From NCBI GenBank assembly GCA_902797435.1, contig CADBSV010000070.1, forward strand, positions 1-35,339: a stretch of DNA of 35,339 nucleotides, in the 5' to 3' direction. Numbering within the stretch: position 1 is the stretch's first letter; each line of letters starts with the position of its first letter. The position numbers and the translations under genes are program-made. The notes under the pieces were generated by a model that was given only the letters and a program-made list of their open reading frames with translations, made no database searches and had not been told where the DNA came from. Positions 15,563-24,284 of this stretch are shown piece by piece. Source of the stretch: an uncultured Bacteroidia bacterium. Its GTDB lineage: Bacteria; Bacteroidota; Bacteroidia; Bacteroidales; UBA932.

Positions 15563-15940
15563 ATGAGCAAAATCATCGAAGGGCTTCTCTATAGCGAGTC
15601 CCACGAATGGGTCAAGACCGACGGCAATGTCGCCGTCATAGGCGTTACTGATTTCGCACAGGCGGAGATGGGCGACATCACTTATGTCGATCTTCCGCAG
15701 GAAGGTGACGAATTCTCGAAAGACGAGGATTTCGGTGCGCTTGAAAGCGTAAAGGCATCCAGCGAACTCTACACTCCGGTAAGCGGTAAGGTGATTGCCG
15801 TAAACGAAGAACTCAGCGACGCTCCCGAGCTCATCAACCAGGATCCATACGCAAACTGGATCATCAAGGTTGAAATGTCCGACAAGGGTGAACTCGACGC
15901 CCTGATGAACGCACAGGCCTACGCAGATTCAATAAAATAA
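15563..15940 (+). CDS. gcvH: Glycine cleavage system H protein (lipoyl carrier)
   Basis: The 125-residue H protein shuttles the aminomethyl group between P, T and L proteins on a lipoyl arm. The lipoylation site is Lys64 within ALESVKASSELYTP, the usual H-protein motif. Other family features are SHEWVK (13-18), the GDITYVDLPQEGD segment and the NxDPYANWIIKV-like end. It lies 4 bp after gcvT and 5 bp before gcvPA. Lipoylation requires a lipoate ligase or LipA/LipB, not encoded in this window. Confidence 0.97.
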   Translation: MSKIIEGLLYSESHEWVKTDGNVAVIGVTDFAQAEMGDITYVDLPQEGDEFSKDEDFGALESVKASSELYTPVSGKVIAVNEELSDAPELINQDPYANWIIKVEMSDKGELDALMNAQAYADSIK

Positions 15941-15945
15941 AGCAT

Positions 15946-17247
15946 ATGGGAACATTCGCTTATTTTCCTCATACTGAGGAAGATATCCGCGCAATGCTCG
16001 ATCGTATAGGGGTCGCCTCTCTGGACGGCCTTTACTCTGATGTGCCGGATGACTTCCTGTATAAGAGGGATTACGACCTGCCTTCCGCAATGAGCGAGCA
16101 GCAGGTGAGGGATTTCTTCGAATCCCTCGGCCAGAAGAACACCCGCCTCAAAGTCCTCGTGGGTCAGGGGGCGTACGACCATTATGTTCCGGCAGTGATT
16201 CCGTATATCACTTCGCGCTCGGAATTCCTTACATCCTATACCCCCTATCAGAGCGAGATTTCGCAGGGGACTCTGAGATACATTTTCGAATGGCAGAGCA
16301 TGATATGCCGCCTCACCGGCATGGATGTGAGCAATGCCAGCATGTATGACGGCCCTACCGCAGCGGCTGAGGCCCTGAGAATGATGGTGGCATGCGGACG
16401 CAGGCGCAACAAGGTTATTGTGTCCTCCTTCCTGCTTCCTTGCGTCCTCAAAGTTGTCCGGACATATATGAAATATGCTGGAATCGAGCTCGTAGTCACT
16501 GATGATGTCCTTTCGGAACTCGGGCCTGATGTCGCCGGAGTGCTCGTTCCGCAGATATGCAAATACGGCTATGTCCAGGACCTGACCGGCTTTGCCGACA
16601 AGATTCACCACTGCGGTGCTCTTTTTGCCGTGTACTGCGATCCTTCCACTCTCGCCGTGCTTGAGAGCCCTGCCGAACTCGGTGCCGATATCGCGGTGGG
16701 AGACGGGCAGAGCCTCGGTATTCCGCTCAATTACGGGGGGCCTTATGTCGGTTTCCTCTCATGCAGGGAAGCCCTCATGCGCAAGCTCCCGGGCCGTATC
16801 GTAGGGCAGACCCTCGATGCTGACGGCAGACGCTGCTTTGTCCTCACCCTGCAGGCCAGGGAGCAGCACATCCGCCGCGAAAAGGCCACATCCAACATCT
16901 GCTCAAATGAGAGCCTGATGGCCCTCTGGTGCACCGTCTATCTGTCGCTAATGGGCCCCGAAGGCCTTCGCAGGGTGAATGAACTCTCGTCCGAGGGAGC
17001 GCATTACCTGCACGACGCCCTTCTTGCTACCGGTAAATTTGAAGACACCCACCCCGGGAAGGTATTCATAAACGAATTTACCCTCAGGCCGCTCCGCGAC
17101 GCAGCTGCCCTTCAGCAGGCTTTTCTCGACGGCGGTTTCTTCGCCGGACTGCAGGTGGACAGCGGCGAACTCGCATTCTGCGTTACCGAAAAATATGGTA
17201 AGGACGATCTCGACGCCCTTGTAAAGATTGTGGAGGACCTGGCATGA
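15946..17247 (+). CDS. gcvPA: Glycine dehydrogenase (decarboxylating) subunit 1
   Basis: The 433-residue protein is the N-terminal half of a split P-protein, which with GcvPB forms the PLP-dependent glycine decarboxylase. Recognisable segments are FAYFPHTEEDIRAML at the N-terminus, the SRSEFLTSYTPYQSEISQGTL block near residue 85, EWQSMICRLTGMDVSNASMYDG near 111, and NYGGPYVGFLSCRE near 263. The REEHIRREKATSNICS-type block, here with REQHIRREKATSN near 305, is the conserved P-protein feature. The PLP lysine is on the partner subunit. The TGA overlaps the gcvPB ATG by four bases, consistent with coupled 1:1 synthesis. Confidence 0.96.
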   Translation: MGTFAYFPHTEEDIRAMLDRIGVASLDGLYSDVPDDFLYKRDYDLPSAMSEQQVRDFFESLGQKNTRLKVLVGQGAYDHYVPAVIPYITSRSEFLTSYTPYQSEISQGTLRYIFEWQSMICRLTGMDVSNASMYDGPTAAAEALRMMVACGRRRNKVIVSSFLLPCVLKVVRTYMKYAGIELVVTDDVLSELGPDVAGVLVPQICKYGYVQDLTGFADKIHHCGALFAVYCDPSTLAVLESPAELGADIAVGDGQSLGIPLNYGGPYVGFLSCREALMRKLPGRIVGQTLDADGRRCFVLTLQAREQHIRREKATSNICSNESLMALWCTVYLSLMGPEGLRRVNELSSEGAHYLHDALLATGKFEDTHPGKVFINEFTLRPLRDAAALQQAFLDGGFFAGLQVDSGELAFCVTEKYGKDDLDALVKIVEDLA

Positions 17248-18641
17248 AATACTACGACAAATTGATTTTCGAACTCAGCCGCCCGGGCCGCAGCGGATAC
17301 TCGCTTCCAGCGAGCTTTGCTCCCGGCAAAGGCATCTCGCTGCCGGAGAATCTCCGCAGGAAGTCTTCGCTTGACCTTCCGCAGGTGAGCGAGGTGGATG
17401 TGGTAAGGCACTATACCAATCTGAGTCAGATGAACTTCGGTGTGGACACCGGCTTCTACCCGCTCGGTTCCTGCACCATGAAATACAATCCGAAGATAAA
17501 CGAAGAGATTGCTTCGCATCCCCTTTTCAGCGGGCTTCATCCGCTGCAGCCCGAAGAGACGGTAAGGGGTGCCCGGGAAGTGATCGACGGGCTGGACAAA
17601 GCCCTTGCCGCCATAACCGGTTTCAGGCATTTTACCTTCCTTCCCTGCGCTGGGGCGCATGGTGAACTTACCGGCCTTATGATAATGCGCGAGTATCACA
17701 TGGCAAGGGGTGACTCCGCCCGTACCAAGGTGATAGTCCCCGACAGCGCTCACGGAACCAATCCTGCCAGCGCGCATGTCTGCGGGCTTGAGATTGTGGA
17801 AGTAAAATCGCGTCCCGACGGTCTTGTGGACGTGGAAGACCTTAAGCCGCTGCTCGGTCCCGACATCGCCGGAATAATGATGACCAACCCCAATACCCTC
17901 GGGCTGTTCGAAAAAGACATCAAGGAAATCGCATCCCTTGTCCATGGCTGCGGCGGCCTTCTCTATTACGACGGCGCCAACATGAATCCTCTCTTGGGGA
18001 AGGTGCGTCCAGGCGACATGGGCTTCGACATCCTCCACCTCAATCTGCACAAGACCTTCAGCACTCCTCACGGGGGAGGCGGCCCCGGAAGCGGCCCTGT
18101 TGGCGTAGCGGAAAGCGTGCTGCCCTATCTGCATATTCCGGTAACGTCCGGCTTCCACGGCAATTTTGCCGTCATGATGCGTGCCTACGCATATATACTC
18201 ATGCTGGGGAAGGAGAATATCAGAATGGCCGGTCCGCTTGCCGTGCTCGGTGCAAACTATATCAAAGAGAGTCTGAAGGATGTGTACAAGCTCCCGATAG
18301 GCTCGGTCTGCAAGCACGAGTTCGTGTTTGACGGTCTTCTGAACGACGGAGCCCGCGACGACGTGCCGGGTGCCACAACCCTGGACGTAGCCAAACGGCT
18401 GCTGGACTACGGCTTCCATGCTCCTACCATCTATTTCCCGCTTTTGTTCCATCAGGCCCTCATGATAGAGCCCACCGAAACCGAAAGCAAGGAAACCCTC
18501 GATGCATTTATCGCCGTAATGCGCACGATAGCCTCCGAGGCGGCGGAAGATCCGCAGTTGCTCCGAAGCGCTCCCCACAATACTCCCATCCGCCGTCCGG
18601 ATGAGACTACGGCAGCCAGGAATCCAATAGTGAAGGCATGA
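17244..18641 (+). CDS. gcvPB: Glycine dehydrogenase (decarboxylating) subunit 2, PLP-binding
   Basis: The 465-residue C-terminal half of the split P-protein carries the PLP-binding Lys270 in LNLHKTFSTPHGGGGPGSGP, a hallmark motif. Others are FYPLGSCTMKYNPK (71-84), PDSAHGTNPASAH (167-178) and a DGANMNPLLG block (243-252). With GcvPA it decarboxylates glycine and loads the aminomethyl group on GcvH. The last residues (after about 450) are a poorly conserved tail. The start lies in an ATGA overlap with gcvPA, and the stop in an ATGA overlap with lpd. Confidence 0.97.
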   Translation: MKYYDKLIFELSRPGRSGYSLPASFAPGKGISLPENLRRKSSLDLPQVSEVDVVRHYTNLSQMNFGVDTGFYPLGSCTMKYNPKINEEIASHPLFSGLHPLQPEETVRGAREVIDGLDKALAAITGFRHFTFLPCAGAHGELTGLMIMREYHMARGDSARTKVIVPDSAHGTNPASAHVCGLEIVEVKSRPDGLVDVEDLKPLLGPDIAGIMMTNPNTLGLFEKDIKEIASLVHGCGGLLYYDGANMNPLLGKVRPGDMGFDILHLNLHKTFSTPHGGGGPGSGPVGVAESVLPYLHIPVTSGFHGNFAVMMRAYAYILMLGKENIRMAGPLAVLGANYIKESLKDVYKLPIGSVCKHEFVFDGLLNDGARDDVPGATTLDVAKRLLDYGFHAPTIYFPLLFHQALMIEPTETESKETLDAFIAVMRTIASEAAEDPQLLRSAPHNTPIRRPDETTAARNPIVKA

Positions 18642-19948
18642 AACTGATGATAATAGGTGGCGGCCCCGGAGGTTACGAGACCGCCATCGAAGCTTTGAAC
18701 CGCGGTTTTGAAGTGACCCTCGTAACAGAAGGGCCTCTTGGCGGAACCTGTCTCAATGAAGGCTGCATTCCTACCAAGACTTTCTGTCATTATGCGGAGT
18801 CGCTGGCCTTGCAGGCGGCAGACGGAGCGCAAGTGCCGGATATGGATTTGCTGCAGCGGAGAAAGGCCGATGTCCTTTCAAAACTTCAGGGAGGCATCGC
18901 CTCGCTTCTTAAAAAAGCGCAGATCGTTTATGGCAGGGCCTCTTTTTCTGGAGCGAAGACAGTGCGTGTCGGGGATACCGATTATACCGCGGACAAGATA
19001 ATCATCGCAACCGGTTCGGTTCAGGCGACGCTTCCCATTCCGGGAGCGGAGCTCTGCCTCGGGTCGGGGGAGATGCTGAATCTGAGGGAGGTTCCAAGGA
19101 GGCTGTGCGTCATCGGCGGGGGAGTGATAGGGCTTGAGTTCGCCAGTATCTTCGCTTCTTTGGGAAGCGAGGTGTCCGTGCTGGAGTATTGTCCGGGCAT
19201 CCTTCCGCGCTTCGATGAAGACCTTGCGAAGCGTCTCCGCCTTTCCCTTAAAAAGCGGGGGATCGGCATCACGACCTCCTCGCAGGTAACGGCGATAGAA
19301 AAGAAAGCGGACGGAAGCCTTGCCGTTTCCTATATCTTCAAGGATGAGGAGTGCCTCACCGAGGCTGATGCCGTTTTGATGGCAGTGGGCCGGAGGCCGG
19401 CTACGGACCTCCTCAATCTCGAGGCGGCAGGGGTCGAATACGGAAAGAAGGGTATCCGCGTGGACTCCGATATGCGCACAAGTGCGGACGGCATCTATGC
19501 AGTCGGGGATGTTACCGGCGGAATAATGCTTGCCCATTATGCATCGTTCCAGGGCAGAAGGGCGCTCAACCATATCTGCGGAGTAAAGGATTCGATACGT
19601 TTCGACATCTGCCCCGCAGCTGTATTCACCGTTCCAGAAGTTGCTACGGTAGGCCTCTCCGAAGAGGATTGCAAGGCAAGGGGAATAGATTACATGGCCC
19701 ACAAGGGGATGTACGGCGGAAATGGCCGGGCCGTCTCGATGGGAGAAAGCGAAGGCATCGTCAAAATCCTTACGGAGGGAGAGGACGGAAAGATTCTGGG
19801 GGCCCACATACTGGGAGCCCATGCATCCGACATCATTCATGAAGTGGCAGCACTGATGAACTTTGATGCCACCCTGCTTCAGGCCCGCGACATAATACAC
19901 GCTCATCCCACCCTTTCGGAGGTCCTTCAGGCCGCAATCCGCAGTTAG
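18638..19948 (+). CDS. lpd: Dihydrolipoyl dehydrogenase (E3 / L-protein)
   Basis: This 436-residue flavoprotein reoxidises dihydrolipoyl-GcvH with NAD+. The FAD-binding GGGPGGYETA motif (7-16) and the redox-active disulfide GGTCLNEGC (Cys38 and Cys43) are present. The NAD-binding GGGVIGLEFA motif, the second FAD motif IYAVGDVTGG and the catalytic His423 with Glu428 in HAHPTLSE are also intact. It is shorter than the usual 460-475 residues, with a compact C-terminus ending soon after HPTLSE. Its place at the end of the gcv genes argues for service to glycine cleavage, though E3 can also serve 2-oxoacid dehydrogenases. Translation is coupled to gcvPB by ATGA. Confidence 0.95.
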   Translation: MKLMIIGGGPGGYETAIEALNRGFEVTLVTEGPLGGTCLNEGCIPTKTFCHYAESLALQAADGAQVPDMDLLQRRKADVLSKLQGGIASLLKKAQIVYGRASFSGAKTVRVGDTDYTADKIIIATGSVQATLPIPGAELCLGSGEMLNLREVPRRLCVIGGGVIGLEFASIFASLGSEVSVLEYCPGILPRFDEDLAKRLRLSLKKRGIGITTSSQVTAIEKKADGSLAVSYIFKDEECLTEADAVLMAVGRRPATDLLNLEAAGVEYGKKGIRVDSDMRTSADGIYAVGDVTGGIMLAHYASFQGRRALNHICGVKDSIRFDICPAAVFTVPEVATVGLSEEDCKARGIDYMAHKGMYGGNGRAVSMGESEGIVKILTEGEDGKILGAHILGAHASDIIHEVAALMNFDATLLQARDIIHAHPTLSEVLQAAIRS

Positions 19949-20620
19949 ATGGAAATAAAACCGGTCGCAATCCTCCATTCTCCAATCCAGGGGAAGTTCG
20001 GCTTGCCGCGTCAGAGCGGCCTTGCCTCCTCTTTGGGGTGCGAACTGCAGCTGCTTCCCCCGTACAACCGGGAGGAGGCGCTTCGAGGCCTTGAGGGGTT
20101 CGATTATATCTGGCTTATCTGGGAGTTCTCGCTTGCTGATTCCCGCAGTGGGGATTCTGCCGGAGTCCCGCTGACCGTCAGGCCGCCCCGTCTCGGGGGC
20201 AACGCAAAGGTAGGGGTGTTTGCAAGCCGTTCTCCCTTCAGGCCCAACCGTCTGGGGCTTTCGAGCGTGAAGATTGAAAGCATCGATGCCGCCCGCGGGG
20301 TAATTCGGGTTTCCGGAGCAGACCTTGCGGATGGGACGCCCGTTTATGACATAAAACCCTACGTGCCCTATGCGGACTCCCATCCGGATGCCCGCGGCGG
20401 GTTCACTGATTCCGTGGCATGGAAGCCGCTCGAGGTCGTCATTGATCCGCAGTTTCTTTCCGCTGATATTGACATCCAGGCTCTTCGCGAAATCCTATCA
20501 CTTGACCCGCGCCCGCATTACCAGGACGATCCGCAACGCATCTACGGCCTTTCATTTGCAGGCCGGAATGTCCGTTTCCGGGTCTCAGGCGGCACCCTTA
20601 CGGTAGTCGCCATAGAATAG
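19949..20620 (+). CDS. trmO: TrmO-like tRNA (t6A37) N6-methyltransferase, TsaA/YaeB family
   Basis: The 223-residue protein contains the TsaA/YaeB beta-barrel core: PVAILHSPIQGKFGLPRQ near the N-terminus, the LEGFDYIWLIWEF block near residue 48, GVFASRSPFRPNRLGLSSVKI near 88-108, and YDIKPYVPYADSHPDA near 132-147. Family members methylate N6-threonylcarbamoyladenosine at position 37 of ANN-decoding tRNAs using S-adenosylmethionine. The ATG follows the lpd TAG with no gap, so it is the last gene of the gcv unit; the link may be through one-carbon and SAM supply, but that is inference. It converges on the M23 peptidase gene with only 4 bp between the stop codons. Confidence 0.88.
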   Translation: MEIKPVAILHSPIQGKFGLPRQSGLASSLGCELQLLPPYNREEALRGLEGFDYIWLIWEFSLADSRSGDSAGVPLTVRPPRLGGNAKVGVFASRSPFRPNRLGLSSVKIESIDAARGVIRVSGADLADGTPVYDIKPYVPYADSHPDARGGFTDSVAWKPLEVVIDPQFLSADIDIQALREILSLDPRPHYQDDPQRIYGLSFAGRNVRFRVSGGTLTVVAIE

Positions 20621-20624
20621 GGAT

Positions 20625-21848
20625 TTATTTGCTCAGCTTTTTCACTTCGGCCTTGTAGGCGGCAAAGAGGGAGTCGAGGGCCGGCTTGTTTTCCGGCTTT
20701 ATGGGCTCCGCGGAAGGCGATTCCATCTTGAGGGGATCGATCGGGGTGCCGTTTTTCCACACTCGGAAATCGAGGTGCGGACCGGTTGCAGCACCTGTCG
20801 CTCCTACGTATCCGATTATCTGTCCCTGTTCGACAAGCACTCCGGGCCTGATGCCTTTAGCATAACCCTTGAGATGGAGGTAACCTGTCTCGTAGCGGTT
20901 TGCGTGCCTTATCTTGATGGTGTTGCCGCCTCCGTGCGAATCCCATCCCACTTTCGTAACGGTGCCGTCGCCGAGGGCATGGACAGGGGTTCCAGCCGGA
21001 GCGGCATAATCGACTCCCGTGTGCGGGCGTACGATTCCGTAGATGGGATGCTTGCGGTGATAGGTGAAATGCGAGCTGATGCGGCTGAACTTGAGCGGAG
21101 CCTTGAGGAAGGCCTTGCGCATGCTTTCTCCTTTCTGGTTCCAGTATTTGTTGCCGCCGTCTCCCTGGTCGAAGCGGATGGCATACAGGGAGTCAGCTCC
21201 CCGGGAATAAACCGCGAAGTCGATGCCCAGTACGTCAAATACTTCTCCCTCGCATACCCTTTCCCTTGCGATGGCCTGGAAACGGTCCCCTTCGTGCAGT
21301 CCGAAGAAGTTGACCGTCCATTCATACACACTTTCGAAAGTGGAGATGAAAATGGGGGATTCACCCTGGTTAACGAGGTCTTGCCACAGCGAAGAATGGA
21401 TGGTGACATCCACATACTTCCGGACTGTATCCACCTGTTTGCTTACTGTCCATACAGCCAGGGAGTCGAAGCAGCGGAAGACGGTAGAGTTGATGCGGTC
21501 GTTTTTGTAAACCACATAATCGAGCCTGGGTGCGAGCGTATCGCCGCTGTAGTAGGCGTCTATCGGACGGTCGGCCTTGATGAGGCGCACGTCAAATGAA
21601 TCGCCGCAGGCAAGCGAAAGCGGGTAGAGCTTTTCCTTGGCAAGTCCGAGGCGAAGCATGAGGGCGGCGAAAGTGTCGCCCTGGCGCACCTTGGAACTCT
21701 CGAGACGAAGCGTGTCCGTAAGAAAACCGAGCGGATAGACCGTATCCTTCTGGGGCTCCGCTTCCTTGGCGGAAGAGCCTCTCCTGCCGCATGAGAACGG
21801 CATGAGAAGAAGGACAACGGCAGCCGCTGCAATTGAAATCTTCTTCAT
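20625..21848 (-). CDS. M23-family peptidoglycan endopeptidase, probable lipoprotein
   Basis: The 407-residue protein has an N-terminal export signal with a possible relaxed lipobox (FSC, Cys20) and a central region (40-250) resembling the OapA/LysM-like part of M23 envelope proteases. The C-terminal zinc peptidase domain shows HTGVD (His276 and Asp280), YLHLK (His325) and GPHLDF (His358), so the metal and catalytic residues are intact. A Pro/Lys/Glu-rich tail follows (residues 375-407). It should cleave peptide cross-links in the periplasm during growth. It is the last gene of the ten-gene minus-strand run, beginning 6 bp after the HerA-like gene's stop. Confidence 0.9.
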   Translation of the reverse strand: MKKISIAAAAVVLLLMPFSCGRRGSSAKEAEPQKDTVYPLGFLTDTLRLESSKVRQGDTFAALMLRLGLAKEKLYPLSLACGDSFDVRLIKADRPIDAYYSGDTLAPRLDYVVYKNDRINSTVFRCFDSLAVWTVSKQVDTVRKYVDVTIHSSLWQDLVNQGESPIFISTFESVYEWTVNFFGLHEGDRFQAIARERVCEGEVFDVLGIDFAVYSRGADSLYAIRFDQGDGGNKYWNQKGESMRKAFLKAPLKFSRISSHFTYHRKHPIYGIVRPHTGVDYAAPAGTPVHALGDGTVTKVGWDSHGGGNTIKIRHANRYETGYLHLKGYAKGIRPGVLVEQGQIIGYVGATGAATGPHLDFRVWKNGTPIDPLKMESPSAEPIKPENKPALDSLFAAYKAEVKKLSK

Positions 21849-21854
21849 TTTCAG

Positions 21855-23450
21855 TTATTTAAGCAGATTGCCGAGGATCGAGCGCGTGAGCGTGCGGGTA
21901 GCCGCAGAAGTGGCATTCTTGACGGCTTTGCCCGCGACATTCTTGGCCGAAGTCGCGGAACTCTTCTTCCCGGTGACCTTGTTCGCCACCATTGCTCCGG
22001 CAGAGGCGGTAATGCTTGTCACAGCCGCGCCGAGCGCCGCTTTGGCAATCTTGGCGAAAATGCTTTGCGTTCCCTTCGAGTTGCCGTTTTTCTTTGCAGC
22101 CTTTTCGCTCTCTTCAGCCTGGCGGGCTACTTGCTCTTCCTGGGCGGCCTGTTCTTCTTCCGCCTTCTTTGCGTCGGCAAGAAGGACCTCGAACGCACTT
22201 TCGCGATCGATGGGCTTATCGTATTTTCCGGCAATCATGCTGGAATTGATGACCATAGTGCGCTGTTCGGGGGAGATTGCCCCTATCTGGCTCAGCGGGA
22301 AGAGTATCTTTGCCCTCTGAACCACCGCGGGAGCTCCTTTCTCGTCAAGGAAAGAGACGAGCGCCTCTCCGGTTTCGAGTTCCATGATGGCGTCGGAGGT
22401 CTTGAACGAAGGATTTGCACGGAAGGTCTCGGCAGCGCTCCGCACTGCTTTCTGGTCTTTCGGAGTATAGGCCCTGAGAGCGTGCTGCACGCGGTTTCCG
22501 AGCTGCCCGAGGATAGTGTCGGGGATGTCGGTGGGATTCTGGGTAACGAAATAGACTCCCACTCCCTTGCTTCGGATGAGACGGATTACCTGCTCTATCT
22601 TGTCGGTGAGCGCCTTGCTGGTATCCTCGAAAAGGGTGTGGGCCTCGTCGAAGAAGAAGACGAACTTGGGAAGTTCCATGTCTCCTACTTCGGGAAGTTT
22701 GGCATAGATGTCCGAAAGCAGCCACAGCAGGAATGTGGAGTAGAGCTTGGGATTCTGCATCAGCTTGTCTGCCGCAAGCACGCTCATGATTCCCTTTCCG
22801 TTGTTGGTCTGGAGAAGGTCGAAGATGTCGAAGGCCGGTTCTCCGAAGAACTTGTCGGCCCCCTGGCTCTCGAGGGCAAGGAGCGCCCTCTGGATGGCTC
22901 CTACTGAGCCTTCCGTCACGTTTCCGTAGCTGAGCCGGTACTCTGCCGCATGCTCGCTCACGTAGAGGGTCATCGCCCTCAGGTCCTTGAGGTCGAGAAG
23001 CAGCAGGCCCTTGTCGTCGGCGACTCGGAAAATAATGTCCATCACACCGCTCTGCACTTCGTTAAGGCCGAGAAGGCGGCTCATCAGCATGGGCCCCATG
23101 TTGCTTATAGTGGTGCGCATCGGATGCCCCTGCTCCCCGAATACATCGTAGAAACGTACCGGGCAGCCTGCGAATTGCGGATCCTGGATTTCGAATTCGC
23201 CCAGCCTCTTTTCGATGAAGCCGGAAAGCCTTCCGGCCTGGCTGATTCCTGAAAGGTCTCCCTTCATGTCTGCCATGAAGCAGGGGACTCCTGCCTGGCA
23301 GAAGGTCTCCGCAAGCACCTGGAGTGTAACGGTTTTTCCTGTGCCGGTGGCGCCGGCGATCAATCCGTGGCGGTTTGCCATCTTTCCGCAGAGGGAGATG
23401 GGCCCCTCTTCACAGTGGGCCACATAAAGGCCGCGTTCTTTGTCGAGCAT
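21855..23450 (-). CDS. HerA-like / DUF853 ATPase (YjgR type)
   Basis: The 531-residue P-loop ATPase belongs to the HerA/FtsK-related DUF853 group. Walker A is GATGTGKT (33-40), followed by [14 protein letters not shown], and Walker B is [12 protein letters not shown] (about residue 264). A conserved [19 protein letters not shown] sensor-like segment lies near 295. The C-terminus after about 420 changes to a Glu/Gln/Ala-rich helix and then a Lys/Ala/Ser/Thr-rich, small-residue tail (450-531) that could contact membrane or nucleic acid. The function of DUF853 proteins is not well established; helicase naming rests on the HerA relationship. It starts 15 bp after the PrsW-like gene. Confidence 0.85.
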   Translation of the reverse strand: MLDKERGLYVAHCEEGPISLCGKMANRHGLIAGATGTGKTVTLQVLAETFCQAGVPCFMADMKGDLSGISQAGRLSGFIEKRLGEFEIQDPQFAGCPVRFYDVFGEQGHPMRTTISNMGPMLMSRLLGLNEVQSGVMDIIFRVADDKGLLLLDLKDLRAMTLYVSEHAAEYRLSYGNVTEGSVGAIQRALLALESQGADKFFGEPAFDIFDLLQTNNGKGIMSVLAADKLMQNPKLYSTFLLWLLSDIYAKLPEVGDMELPKFVFFFDEAHTLFEDTSKALTDKIEQVIRLIRSKGVGVYFVTQNPTDIPDTILGQLGNRVQHALRAYTPKDQKAVRSAAETFRANPSFKTSDAIMELETGEALVSFLDEKGAPAVVQRAKILFPLSQIGAISPEQRTMVINSSMIAGKYDKPIDRESAFEVLLADAKKAEEEQAAQEEQVARQAEESEKAAKKNGNSKGTQSIFAKIAKAALGAAVTSITASAGAMVANKVTGKKSSATSAKNVAGKAVKNATSAATRTLTRSILGNLLK

Positions 23451-23465
23451 ATTGTGTGTGTTTAT

Positions 23466-24284
23466 TTATTGTTCTTCGGGAGTGTCATCATCCCCCTCAA
23501 AGTAGTAATAGCGGAAGTCGTTTCCGTAATTGTTGGGATGAGGGGTGCTGTAAAAATCACGGTGGCTGGCATAAAAGCCGCTGTCTGAGGCATTGTCCGC
23601 AGCTTCTGCTATTATGCGGTTGCGGGTGAACCTGAAAAGGCGGAAGCAGAAGAAGAGAAGCACGAAGGTGAGTATCACGCTCCAGGTTTCGCTGAGGCCG
23701 CTTGCAAAGCAGATTGCGTCGTAGATTCCGTGCAGGAGCACCGGATAGAGCCACATCTTGATGCATGCACTTTTCTTTTCTTCCGCTTTCCAGCTGAAAT
23801 GCTGCTTGGAATAGTAGTAACCCATTATCACCGCGAAGGCGAAATGCCCGGGCACCGCAAGGAAAGCCCTTGAAATGGCTACCTGGAAGAATCCGAATCC
23901 GGAAGATGCGAGATAAAGGATATTCTCGAATGTGGCGAATCCAAGACCCACTGCGGAAGCATACACGATTCCGTCGTAGCGTTCATCGAAATCCCCGCAG
24001 CGGCGAAGCAGCAGCCACAGCATCAGCAGTTTTGCCAACTCTTCGGGGATGGCCGCACCGAAAAAGGCCGTTTTAACCGCACCCCATACGGTAGTGGGTT
24101 CGTTGTCAAAAAAACCGAGCCCCATCAGCGGCCCTGAGATGAGGGTCGAGAGGAAAGTCGCGAAAACTCCGTAAAGGAAACCCTTGAGCACGACGTTTTT
24201 GGGTTCGGGCGTAATGTCCCGTGAATAAACGTACCAGAAGAGTATGAATGCGGGCAGCACTGCCGCGAGAAGAAACAGGAACAT
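23466..24284 (-). CDS. PrsW-family intramembrane metalloprotease
   Basis: The 272-residue membrane protein has about seven predicted spans and the PrsW/CAAX-like protease motifs: IPEELAKLL with the Glu-Glu pair near residue 95, DGIVYASAVGLGFATFEN near 125, an AVPGHFAFAVIMG segment containing His near 152, and LLHGIYDA near 198. These conserved Glu and His residues are the proposed metal ligands. In Bacillus, PrsW performs site-1 cleavage of an anti-sigma factor; the substrate here is unknown. A hydrophilic, Tyr/Asp-rich C-terminal tail (about 230-272) is present. The start codon abuts the stop of the DUF819 gene with no gap. Confidence 0.85.
   Translation of the reverse strand: MFLFLLAAVLPAFILFWYVYSRDITPEPKNVVLKGFLYGVFATFLSTLISGPLMGLGFFDNEPTTVWGAVKTAFFGAAIPEELAKLLMLWLLLRRCGDFDERYDGIVYASAVGLGFATFENILYLASSGFGFFQVAISRAFLAVPGHFAFAVIMGYYYSKQHFSWKAEEKKSACIKMWLYPVLLHGIYDAICFASGLSETWSVILTFVLLFFCFRLFRFTRNRIIAEAADNASDSGFYASHRDFYSTPHPNNYGNDFRYYYFEGDDDTPEEQ

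Noticed and set aside
17112-18578. Long minus-strand open frame (488 codons) opposite gcvPB
   Set aside because: The plus strand encodes a full, motif-perfect GcvPB. The antisense translation is His/Arg-rich and resembles no protein, as expected for shadow frames in GC-rich coding DNA.
18878-20383. Long minus-strand open frame (501 codons) opposite lpd and trmO
   Set aside because: It spans two well-defined genes and their junction, with unnatural composition and no promoter.
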